This document shows, in pieces, positions 24,492 through 35,471 of a DNA stretch of 64,000 nucleotides. Source of the stretch: Eutypa lata (lineage: Eukaryota; Ascomycota; Sordariomycetes; Xylariales; Diatrypaceae); the NCBI GenBank assembly GCA_022661535.1, contig JAKULF010000006.1, forward strand, positions 496,001-560,000, in the 5' to 3' direction. Numbering within the stretch: the first letter of the stretch is position 1; each line of letters starts with the position of its first letter. Position numbers and translations under genes: made by a program. The notes under the pieces are model-generated. The model worked only from the letters and a program-made list of their open reading frames with translations, made no database searches and had not been told where the DNA came from.

Positions 24492-25742
24492 AAGACCATT
24501 CGTGGCATGGCATGATGCAGGCATTAGTACGCATGCATAGGCAGCGACTACTACGGAGACTGGTGCTCTTTATATAATGAGTCCAAGACATGAGTTTATG
24601 ATAGGGGGAGAGCGTTTGCATTTATTGGCGTTATTCGGAGCATTCTATTAATGCAGGGCATTTTCACATTTCCATGGGAGGTCGAAGCATATACCTACGG
24701 CGGTGCTTTAAGAGATACACGGCAAGGCGTTTTCGGGCATCATCCAGTCGGTGGCATTCAGGGCTACATCGAAGAACAAACCCGCTCAAGCGGAAGGTTT
24801 ACATACAACGTACACCACCACACACTCATATACAGGTCTGGGACTTATACAGCATATCATAGACTGGACCGTCTTTGCATACATGGCACATACATGGCAT
24901 ATACACCCTCATTAGATACCCTCGTTAGATGTGGACACAGGCATTGTCGCATTTTAAGCAGCTTCCTTAGGAAGAAGAGATACAACTGCATTTGATAGCA
25001 AGAGATCTTTCAAAAAATTATAAACCCCATCAAACAAAACCTTTCGGATCCTCCGGTAGTAGTGATGTTGACTCATAACCAGTAGTATGCCAAGTAGTAG
25101 GTAAATTCCTTCAAAAATGCGAAAAAAAAAATTCCCGCAACTCAACTCAACCAACCAACCACCACCACCACGCATTAGTCTAGAATTGGCACACACCCGA
25201 GAGAAGCGGTGACCCTTTTTTCTTTCTTTCTTGTCCTGACTGATCCGGGTGTTCGGCGCTCGTCTTCTTTGTAGACTACCTGGGTACTTATGTACTAGGT
25301 AAGCATGTATGACAAGCATGGCTGATGATTTGTGTACTGCTGTTGCAGCAGCTAAGAAAAGCTGAATGTCACTCAGCAGCAGCTGATCCATACATGCCCT
25401 ACTTAGTCAGATCCCGTATCTACCGTTACAGCCGCTGACGTTCCATCACATATGCGAACTGACTAGGTGGCTTTACGTTAGCAAACGCCAAGCATGTACT
25501 TAAACTCGCTCCAGAACTCATGTCAAACATCCATTTTAAAAAAACCCATGAAATGTGATAGTTAGCTACATAGCTGGTTGGAGTTGACCAGCAAGACACA
25601 ACATCGATGATTTCACTAATTAGGTAAATATCTACTAGTAGACTTAAACAGTTTAATTATCATCTCATTTTTGTATCTATGTACTTCAGGCATTATTCTA
25701 TTGTATTTTCCCCAACCGAACCCATGTAAAACACACAACACC
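24492..25742. other. Intergenic spacer
   Basis: About 1.25 kb between the small membrane-protein gene and the 3' end of the GH72 gene. No supported ORF, RNA gene or repeat beyond short ACC and CAAC runs near 25140-25170. Confidence 0.45.
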
Positions 25743-26975
25743 TCACCGCTCCCTACCCGCAGGCAGCTCGCTCATAGGCATAGGCGTCCCCTCCATCTCG
25801 TAGTAGTGATTCGCACCGCTGCTGTCGCTGTCGCTGTACTTGTACTGCTGCTGTGGATTGTGGAGATGCTGCTGCTGCTGCTGCTCAGCCGCGAGTTCCT
25901 GCCGCGGCATCACGTATCCGACGGACTCGGCCGGCAGCTCCTGCTTGACGACGTTATCCCCGACCCCATCTCCAAACCCGTTATTGGGGTCCATTTGTCC
26001 CTGTCCCTGTCCCTGTCCCTGTTGTTGCTGCTGCAACCGCTTCTTCTTGCGGATCATGACAAACGCCGCCAGCGCGGCGAAGATCACCGCCGCTACGCCG
26101 GCTACTGCGATCCCCACTATGCCACCGATTGAGATACCCTGTGACACGGCTTCCGCCGTATCGACTTCGTTCCCGGACGATGAGCTGCTGCTGCTGCTGC
26201 TGCTACTAGTTTCCACCGCATCCGTTCCCACGGTTGTCGCGTCGTCCGTCGCCGTGGCAATGAACGTGGTCCGCTGCGTGACGGCGTCTATGTCGAGGTC
26301 GGAGATCGTAGGCAGCGCGGCGCCGGGGTCGACGAGCCAGGTGCCGCTGGCGGAGGAAGGGCAGGCGGGGGCGGAGTTCGAGGGCGTGTAGCTGGGGCGC
26401 GGGGTGCCGGTCGGGTTGGCCGAGGCGAAGACGGTCGAGAGGGCGTTGTAGTCGTCGAGGGTGGTGGGGAAGCCGGTGGGGCGGTCGACGTCGGCGTACT
26501 GGACGATGCCGTACCCGTTGGTCTCGTTGGCCCACTCGTAGACGACGGACCCGGAGAACAGCGCCTGGAAGACCGACCCCAGCATGGCCGCCACCTCGGC
26601 GAAGTCGCGGTCCCCGTCCTCGTTGCACCCCGTCTCCGCGAAGGCCAAGGGCAGGCTGTACGCCGCGAAGTCGTCGTACAGCTGGTCGAACGCCGCCGTG
26701 TAGTAGTTCGACCGCCCGCACCACGAGTACACGTTCATGCCGAAGAGGTCGATCGCCGAGCTCTCGTCCCCGCACGCCAGGTATTCCGCTGACGCCTTGC
26801 GCACTGCCTGCATGTCCGTCGTTACGTAGGCGAGGGGGATGGGGCGGTAGCCCCGCTTGTCTCGGAATGCCTTCAGGTCTCGCACCGCTGCTTTGATGTA
26901 TGGTGCTGCGAGAGTTGTCGAGTCTAGAGCGAGTTGCGTATGCAATCATTAGCTCACTACCCAGTCTCGAGTTCG

Positions 26976-27009
<34 letters not shown>

Positions 27010-27689
27010 TGTCCATCTTCGGTATGAATGGTAGGTCCGCTTACCTTCTTCAGTTATGACCTCGTTCCCTACCGTGAAGGCGAGGACATTATCGTAGCCA
27101 GCAAACGCGTCGATCGTTCCGGAAAAGTTGCTGAACATCTCCATACTCCATTCGGGGGTATTCTGTTGCTCTCCTGGTTAACAACAATAAGAGCAGATCG
27201 GGGGATAATCCCCCCCAATTGGTTCGTTCTTCTTACTCGGTTGAAGGCCATATACGGGCTGGGGAGGTCGAGCCAGACGTAGATCCCCTGGCTTGCGAAG
27301 GCCTGCATGCACCCGTCGTGGCTCTGGGTGCCGTCGACGGCGTACACACGGATCGTATTCGCGCCGAGGTCCTTGATCAGACCGGCGTCTAGCTGGCATT
27401 TGCTCGTGTTTATCAGAGGATCTTTTATATTTTCGAACTGATACGCCACGCCTGTATAGAGAGAAGGGTTAGAGTCGCATTTTGTGTGGAAAAGCGGCGG
27501 TGCATAGTTGCGTGGTGATGGACGCTTTTATATACCTTTCATGAAGAACTGGTTGCCGTCCTCGTCGTACAGTTTCGTGCCCTTTACTGAGATCTGCGAT
27601 ATGCCATCGACTCGGCTCGCCGCCATGAGAAGCGTAAGGCACCACGCGAGGATGTGGCGCCACATCGCCGTTCCCGAGTGTCCCGACAT
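25743..27689 (-). CDS. GH72 beta-1,3-glucanosyltransferase with transmembrane anchor
   Basis: Four exons on the minus strand (27689-27536, 27451-27237, 27162-27045, 26923-25743) join into 555 residues. A signal peptide (MWRHILAWCLTLLMAASRVDG; the ATG at 27665 is an alternative start) precedes a GAS/Gel catalytic domain with FFMKGVAYQF, LGANTIRVYAVD, acid/base Glu in FTVGNEVI and nucleophile Glu in AFAETGCN. VVYEWANETNGYG closes the barrel region. There is no cysteine-rich X8/CBM43 module, so it belongs to the shorter GH72 subclass. Such enzymes cut and rejoin beta-1,3-glucan chains in the cell wall. Instead of a GPI signal the C-terminus has a poly-Ser stretch, one membrane helix (GIVGIAVAGVAAVIFAALAA), a basic stop-transfer RKKKR and a cytosolic tail of about 110 residues rich in Gln and Gly. 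The transmembrane anchor is what I see; its consequence for localisation is inference. Confidence 0.92.
26976..27014. repeat. CCTG microsatellite in intron 3 of the GH72 gene
   Basis: About nine CCTG units, the last two diverged to TCTG. The array lies inside the 121-nt intron 26924-27044, making it the longest intron of this gene. Confidence 0.85.
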
Positions 27690-29847
27690 AGCAAGCGAGG
27701 GCGAGCCCACGAAGACAAGACCGTCTTTCCACCTCTACAATCAAAGATGGCTCGATTGGGCTACAATCCAGATACAAAAGCGTCTTATTTAGGCAATGGA
27801 CGTTTGCCTTACTTTGCAAAGTACGCAAAAATTACAAATGAAATGCCACCCAATTCGCCATGTGTCCACCCAGCTTGTGTGCCGACCGTGTTGACGACGG
27901 TTCTTCTCTCGAATTATTATTTCCAAGGTATTATCTAGCAACCCAAGTTGCGAGGGGTGAGAGAGATAGTTATGATATTGGGGGCGGACAGACTCCCCAG
28001 ACCCTCCTCTCCTACCTATGTATGAAACGCCTTTTGAATGATCATGCAAGCTAAAAAGTAAGGCTATAGCCGGGCAGCTGGGCAGCCAGAAGGTGTCCGA
28101 ATTATAGCACACATAGTATAAGCTTTATGTTCCGTGCGTTTCCTTTCCGGACACCTCAAGGAAGTTCAGCTCTACGGGGCCTATGCAAGGATTCACGATG
28201 AATCCTTCGCGTGCTTAAAGTGAAGGCGCTAACTTGAAGGAGATGGTTTTATGGGGTTCCTCATCTCCAGCGTCCTGCCAAGCAAGACCTTTTCATGACC
28301 CAGCTGCTTGATAGCCATACGTGGGGGACATTTCGCAATTTGCCTAGATAAACTGATATACTTAATTTAGGAACAACTTGGGGCTATCTTTACTTGGCCA
28401 CTTGGTATGTAACTAAGGCGGTGACAGGTGAATTATTCTTATCACCACTTCAGACTTCATGGGCATATAACTAGTATGAGCATGATATTGTTGAGACCTT
28501 GTCCGACTGACGGGGGGGTAGGTAACCTCATGCCCCAGTATGTAAGGAACGCAAACGACTGAGTAGCTCTGTCACCCCCTTAATAGCGATGCTAGCGAAA
28601 CCTGGAACTGCTCCTCTTCAAGAGCTCTTCGCACTTACGATGTTATTCCTAGGGGGGAATGGGTAGTCAAGCAATTCCGGAGCCGTGGGCATTTAGACTT
28701 TCCGATTTCTCATCATGAGATGAAGGTGAAGACTTGGGATTGTTACGGTATATATACTCTGTAAGTTGGTTGGTCAACATGTAATTAGAGTCTAGTCTTT
28801 TGTTAGGCAATTGTCAAAGGGTACAGTAGCCGAGTAGATGGGTAGCTCAGCATACGCACCGCAGCAGGCGCCTACTTTATTCGGCTACTAAGTGACAGTT
28901 CCTAGAGGATAGGGGGTTCGTAACGTTAGGGTGATGAATCAGGTACTACCTGACGTAAATGGGAACCCCCGGTGTGTAAGATTAAGCTCAATAGGAACGT
29001 CGTATATAAATAATACTAAGAGACCATGATAGAAGACACCGAACTTCACAATGAAGATACAAGCAAGGCAGCAAACCCACAAAAGATCGTGGATATCTCT
29101 CCTTCGGGGAACAATATCCTGAAAGCTCCTCTGGACCCAAGTTCAGAGAACGGACAGATAGCTATAACCTAGGCTTAACCTCCTAGGACTATGCTCTATG
29201 ACTACCTAGCAAAGCTAAGCCACCACCTTGATTGTCCTAGTGGCTGTAGGGAGTTTAGGTATGGCCATGGCCTTGATCACATTTAAGAAACTTAATGGAC
29301 CACAAAGAAAGGTCTAGTCACATCTCATCGTATCATAGCACTAGGACTATGTTCTCTATACTAGAGGGCAAAGCATCTCCTCATAATCCAGAAAAACTAA
29401 CCCAGGCTCACAATTATTGACAGCATAGTGCTATCCATATTGTAGCTAATCAAATAGGATATTCAATTCATAGCCATCTATAAAAGCTACCAAAACGTGG
29501 AAACTCCAAGAGAGAATAGCACGTAACTCTCTCCTACCCCCTACCCTGACTTGGGGTGGCGGGATTCGTTTCCTATGGAAGAGAAGACCAATGCAGAAGA
29601 AGGAAAAAAAGAGCGAAAGAAACCTCGGACTAGAATAATAAAACAGAAGAAAACAGCAAGACCAACTACCTCCGAGATCCAAACCACAAACCATAAACTA
29701 TGTAACCAACTTCGCATCCCGCAATACCACCACGGCAGCCTCGACCAGCCTCCAGCTTCCCCATTTTGCATACTATCTATCACCTCCCCTCTACCTCTAC
29801 CACCACCGCCATCGGCATCACCATCGCCATCGGCATCCCTTATCCCC
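27690..29847. other. Intergenic region
   Basis: About 2.2 kb between the GH72 start and the MED16 stop. It should include the GH72 promoter at its left end. A perfect 9-bp inverted repeat AAGGATTCA/TGAATCCTT with a 3-nt loop lies at 28187-28207, with weaker complementarity outside it. From about 28.3 to 29.4 kb no gene or repeat can be supported. Confidence 0.45.
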
Positions 29848-32800
29848 TTACGGCACCCAAGCCAGCCGGCCCCCACAAGAGCAATTGCGCTGTTGGCTAA
29901 GCACGACATTGAGTTGAGGTCTGTTGTTGTTGTTGTTATTACCGCCATTCCCATTCCCATTACCGGCAGCCGCCGCCGCCGCCGTTGCCGCAGCGACATC
30001 CTCCATGACGCTCGCACAGCGGACGCAGCGCCGCCAGGGGACATTACTCCCACTCCCACTCCCACTCCCACCGCGAGAAGAACCGCCCTTGGTAATCTCC
30101 ACACGCTTGAACAAATCGACATGAGCCCCGCGCGCGCGCCGTCTCTCCAGCGCCCCCGGCGTGTCGTCGACCTCGAGGATGTCGTAGTCGGCGAAGAAGA
30201 GGCGAGCGGGATCGATAGTTGTCGCAGCAGCGGCGGCAGCCGCTGCCGCTGCCGCATTGTTGTTATTATTATTATTACCACCGGCAGCGACGGCGGCGGC
30301 GATAGCGGCGGCGCCGCCCGGAGGACCGCCGTTGCCGGGTCCGTCCCGGAACGCGGCTAGGTCCTGGTACAGGAACTTGGCGATAAGAGGCTGGAAGGTG
30401 GAGGGCGGGGCCTGTCCGAGCAGCATCTGGAGCTCGCAGTGCTGGCGGGCGCGGGCGACGGCCTCGTCGCCGCCGCCGCTGTTCCTCTGGTGGTTCGGGT
30501 GTTGCTGCTGCTGCTGCTGTTGGGCCTTGCTGGCCTGTTCGGCCATCTTGGCGAAGGACTTGCCGTAGACCTCGCGGACCTCGCGGTTCAGGGACGCCAG
30601 GAGCGCCTGGAAGGCCTCCGGGTTGATCAGCGCCGCCGACGTGTGCCGGTACACCTTCTGGTAGGCCGTGTGCAGCGGCGAGCCATAGCCGCTGCCCTTG
30701 CCGCCGCCGGGCGGGCTGTTCTCGTAGTGGCTGATGGCGCGGTGCGAGAGGTTGTTGAGGAGGGTTATGCGGCGGCAGACGCCGCCGAGAAGGCTCCGGA
30801 TGGAGGAGCAGAGGACCATGTGCAGAGCGATCTCGTTCTTCTCGTGGAGGTAGCTAGTTAGTTGCGAGAACTGCGCCTGGTTGGTGAGTATGCTCTTGAA
30901 CTTGTTGTCGTTGAGGAGGCAGAAGAGCGAGTCGCACAGCCAGCTCAGTAGGTCTACTGTCCATTTGCAGCACCCTGCCAACGCATTGACAACATCTAAG
31001 GTGGAATTAGTAGGTGGTATCGTCGCTGAGCCATAATATGCGACCTACCTGGGTCGTCCATCGGGTTCCCTGCACCCCTAATAGCAGTGGTGTTATTCGC
31101 CATGGTGATGAGGATCACGATGTTGCGCAAGTTGAGCATAATAAGAGCCAGCTTACTGCTGAATTCTCTAGGCTTGTATTCCCCTTTCCAACCCAAATGG
31201 TGAAGGATACTTAGGCAAATTTGCATCTGGTGGTTCCGCATGAGTTGGTCATGAGGGGCTTCCTCGGAATAATCAACGGTGATTTTGAGAAGCCGAACTA
31301 GTTCATTAACCCAGGTAGCAATGAACCCTAATAAGAATCAGCATAGATCCCACATAGAATTCCGAGGTTAATAGGGGGTATCTACGGTCTTTATGTGAGA
31401 AAACTCTAGCAACAGCTAGGATATCATCCATATTGTTATTTGATGCAATAGCATTCGCTGTCGCCGCTGTGATGCCAGCAACCACGGCCGAAAGCTGAGC
31501 TATACGGATGTTAGCAAACGATATGCAATGTGATAGGAATAGCTACTAACCATCAGTTATCGTCGATAAGTCATTCAGGGTGTAGCTGATGGGATGCCAC
31601 TTAATTTTACCGTCCTCTAATATCTCAACAAGAGAGAAGTTGGTTGGTGAAAGTGCGGTTTGGAGAGCTAATTCCTTCGTTAGAGAAAGAACACGCGATG
31701 TCATGGTGGATACTAACATAGATTGTCTCCCCGCTGGGTGAAGCCTGCTTCGAGTATCGAGCTGAAGCGGTCTAGTTTGACTTCGCTATACAGCTCTTCC
31801 AGGGTGAAGCGATCGCGATATTCTACGCTACCGTCGGTATAAGTGAAGCATATAATTTTACCGTGAGATATCACAGAAATCCCGGTGACAATCTTGTTGA
31901 CAACGATAGACTCAAGTTTCCTCAATCTTATTGATGCCTAGAATGACAATTAGCAGCAAGATCTAAGTATAAGGGGTCGAATTCGTACAGGAGGTGCATT
32001 GCTGTTGCTGTTTCTCCTTGAGCCGAGCTGCTCGAAAGCCGGATGTAAGGTCTCCTTTTGCTCCATAAGTAGTTCCCAGCGATCAATCACGCTTTGGACT
32101 TCTTGGTTATACGGTGAGTTCGGGGGTGGCACGAACGATCGGACAGTTAAGACCACTGGATTTGAGAACGACTTTGTGGCCATAATAGGTATCCCAGCTA
32201 GCCACTCGAGATGAGATATTTTAGTCATCGATGATTCAAGATGAGAATTGCTGATGCCGGCTTGAAACCAGCTGGTAAAGGCGACATGTCTTTGCATCAG
32301 GGTTGGTGGACCAAATTGGAAACCCCCTGCAGGCATACCTTGCTGCGGGTTTTCCTGCTTAGGAACATTCCAATTGATTATAACCTGCACTATTCTGACC
32401 TGCTTAGACGCCGTAGCAACGGCAACGAACATACATTTGTCTGGAAAGTTAGCAAGATTCCCCAACGAGGTGTTCTTTTCAATTGACGCACTCTTATAAT
32501 CAGAACACACAGCAGCGTGAGTTACAAGGTCATCTGCTGAGGTAACGGTCTCAAGCCCTAGCGTCGTCTCTTCGATCTTGCTACCGTTACTAGAAAACCA
32601 GAATAGCCTAAGCAGGCCGTTCGCCGTAATGCAAATGAGAGCAGAGCGACCAGCATGGGGATGATAAGGTGGGTTGCTGGGAACCGAGGAAGAATCGTAG
32701 TTATAATTGTTATTATTTTCATTTTTGATGGCAGGCCCGTACACAGGATTTAGCTGAAAAGTAATCAGCAGGTTGCGTCTTAAGTAGACTCGAGATATAC

Positions 32801-33412
32801 TTACTTTGGCCGGGTTTGGGGGTACGATATTTAACCAATAAGTGCCTACTACGGCATGAAGGTCATCAACTGGGTCGGCGTCCCACATGCGAATGAGCGT
32901 CGGCCGGTTTAAATTAGCCCCAAAGTTATATATTAGAACTCGTCCAACGGCGTCGACGACGGCGAGTTCTGATGACATGTTCGTTGGACTCCAAGAAAGA
33001 TGGACGAGGGGTCCTCCATTAAGGTTCGGCCATGGCGTGAAAGGAGTCGGCTCACTCAGCCCCCATGTCCCATCTTTGGGATTGGCACGGATATAACTCA
33101 ACTCCATAGACTGACCCCCTGGGACAATGGAAGCTATGGTACCGGTCTTAGACCAAGCAATGGTTCTGGGTAAAAGTGTCAGATACAGCCATAATATGAT
33201 ATCCCTAAACATGCAGGAGACGATACGTACCGGCATGCACCCTTACCACGAAGCTCATCTAATCTCTGATGTAATCGCTTGCTCGGAGGTCGAGGGTGAA
33301 GACCAAGAGGTACGCCATCACCGAAGAGGTCATCGACATCGTCTAGATCGACGTGCATGGCATCACCACCCATCGGGTTGTCCAACAAGAGGGGCATCTT
33401 GTTAGCCGTCAT
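29848..33412 (-). CDS. MED16: Mediator complex subunit 16 (MED16/SIN4)
   Basis: Eight exons on the minus strand (33412-33231, 33165-32805, 32753-31989, 31937-31718, 31667-31551, 31499-31386, 31327-31049, 30995-29848) join into 1,061 residues. The acidic N-terminus (DLDDVDDLFGD) leads into the beta-propeller start RTIAWSKTGTIASIV, and the conserved LVHLSWSPTNMSSELAVVD follows. The helical C-half includes VNALAGCCKWTVDLLSWLCDSLF, typical of MED16. The last residues carry paired cysteines (CVRC..; NCSCGGRLAWVP). MED16 belongs to the Mediator tail, which receives signals from gene-specific activators and passes them to RNA polymerase II in the nucleus. Low-complexity runs of Gln, Asn, Ala and Gly are inserted in the C-terminal third. 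Intron 2 (32754-32804, 51 nt) is in frame without a stop. The gene is divergent from the sirtuin gene. Confidence 0.93.
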
Positions 33413-35471
33413 GACATATGTATACGTAAGTCAATATTCAACTCTTTAGAGCTTTTGGACACATGTATCTCTCGATGCAGAAGTGGATGAGATAATGGGC
33501 TCTTCCAAGATCTTTCAGACTTCTTGTGGTGTCTGGGTGAGTGAGCGAAGACCTAAATATTTAAACCCACCATCCATTCCTATCCTAAGGGATCCAAGTT
33601 TCCAAGAACTAAGAACGTGCCTGAGAAAGAGTTTTGACCACCCACCACTATCGCACTCTCGATACAGGCACGATTGTTATGATAAGCAATCAAAAATGAA
33701 GCTAGAAACTTAGAGAATCATCAATGGGTCAAAGCATATACTTGATAGACTTGATTAGATAAAGAAAGGAGACAAGGCTGACACCATTTAGAGCAAACTT
33801 ATAGCAAACAACATAGATGAATTGATGTGGAGAATCTTGAACCTCTTACAGACCCTAGAACAGCAGGGAATAGCTCACAGCTAGTTAGCGCCTGGTCGCC
33901 TTTATCTCATTTTTAAGTTAGCGCTAAGAGCCTCATAAGCTGATACGTAACTACCTAGGTACACCCATAAGGTAGTCACTAGCCACAATGATAGCATTGG
34001 GAGTAAGTACGAAGATGAGTGTAAATCTGAGACAGGAATCTACATAAGCTAGAGGCTACAGGGCTGCAGGGATAGTTGTGGTAGGTGTGGCGGGAATGCA
34101 CCATAGCACAGAGAATACTTCATAGGCCGGTAGTTAATTAGGGAACTGAAGAATTTAAAAAGAAAACTGGGGATATCCTTCTAAGCAACGACGGAGCAAC
34201 GTAACTACCTACATGTAGGTAGGAACAGGAAGTTACAGGGGCTGTCACTGATTATTATTGAACAACTTTCGAAACTTGTAGTTAGAAACGTTGAAAATTA
34301 AAATGATATAAAGCATTTAGAATTATTTAATTGCACAGCCAAAGGAGTTGGGCAGCCATCAAAGGTTCTGAAAACGATATGTTATATTATTAAGAGGGTG
34401 ACCTAAATGCCGGTCCAGTCCCTCAGAATGAAAATGAACAGTATAGAGTGAACATATGTAGAATCATTTTCAATATAAACTAAAGCCAATTGTATCTATT
34501 GGCCTAAGTAACTGGATATTTTAATATAATAAACAAGTTATCAGGCTGACTGCTATTGTTAACAAGTTGAATTGTTTAAAGTAATGTGATTATCCTATCT
34601 TCATGGGTCACGGGTCATTGTTTAGAATAACAACTCTGACAGACATAGGGCTGATGTGTGGTGTTATAGGTACCAACAAGTATGTACATACATACACAAC
34701 TTACATACGTAGTCCTGCTTAAGCCCCCAATTCTACCCGTACTTTTTACCCCCTCCACTCTATTCTTTTAGCGATTGAACTTAAGGAACGGAATTGGGGG
34801 AAAGTTGCCTACACCGCACGTGCGATTCTCAGCCTGACAGAGAGTACCGGTAGTTACTAGTTAACAAGTGACAACAAAAGACAGCCCCCTTTTGTCTCTC
34901 TTTTTTGTTGTTAACAACATCCCTTCGGAATTATATACCTAAGCTTAAGTTCACTATTCGAGTACATTGCCTTTGTTGGTTACAAATAACACGCGAACCT
35001 AGCACGCCTAGTGAGTTATCCGGAACGCGATAAAAACTACGCGCAATCCCGGACACGATTACCTCGAGTAGAAAAATAAGCTTAACAGTCTCATTGGAGA
35101 GGGATAAAAAAAAAGGCACTATTATTATATAACAGGAGGGACACAATGACATAAACTTCTTGGGCACCCAACCTGAACAATTTTGAATCCAACCTCGAAT
35201 CTTTTAACTGCATCACAACTTCAACATCCGCACATTCTTTTCAAAATTGGACCAACGTTGTAGTTCCCTTACCTTCAACCCTCTTAAACAACGCTAATTG
35301 CCTACTTCTTCTCTTTTTACTTGCCCTGTCACCATTTTCTGTTACTATTCCTTTCACCTGCAACTCCCTACTGTCTCCACATTCTTCACATTGCAGGTCT
35401 GAATCACCACAAAAGCCAACGTCTCTATTATCAGGCAACGCCGGCATATTCCTTGTCGCGCTTCTTTCACA
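33413..35471. other. Divergent intergenic region (MED16 / sirtuin)
   Basis: About 2 kb shared by two divergently transcribed genes, so both promoters should lie here. No ORF is supported. TACCTAGGTA-type palindromes occur near 33951-33962 and CTACATGTAG near 34208. A pyrimidine-rich leader precedes the sirtuin start codon. Confidence 0.45.

Noticed and set aside
26206..27144. A 312-codon minus-strand ORF rich in Arg and Pro
   Set aside because: It is the shifted frame of the GH72 catalytic exon and would not splice with the conserved GH72 segments.
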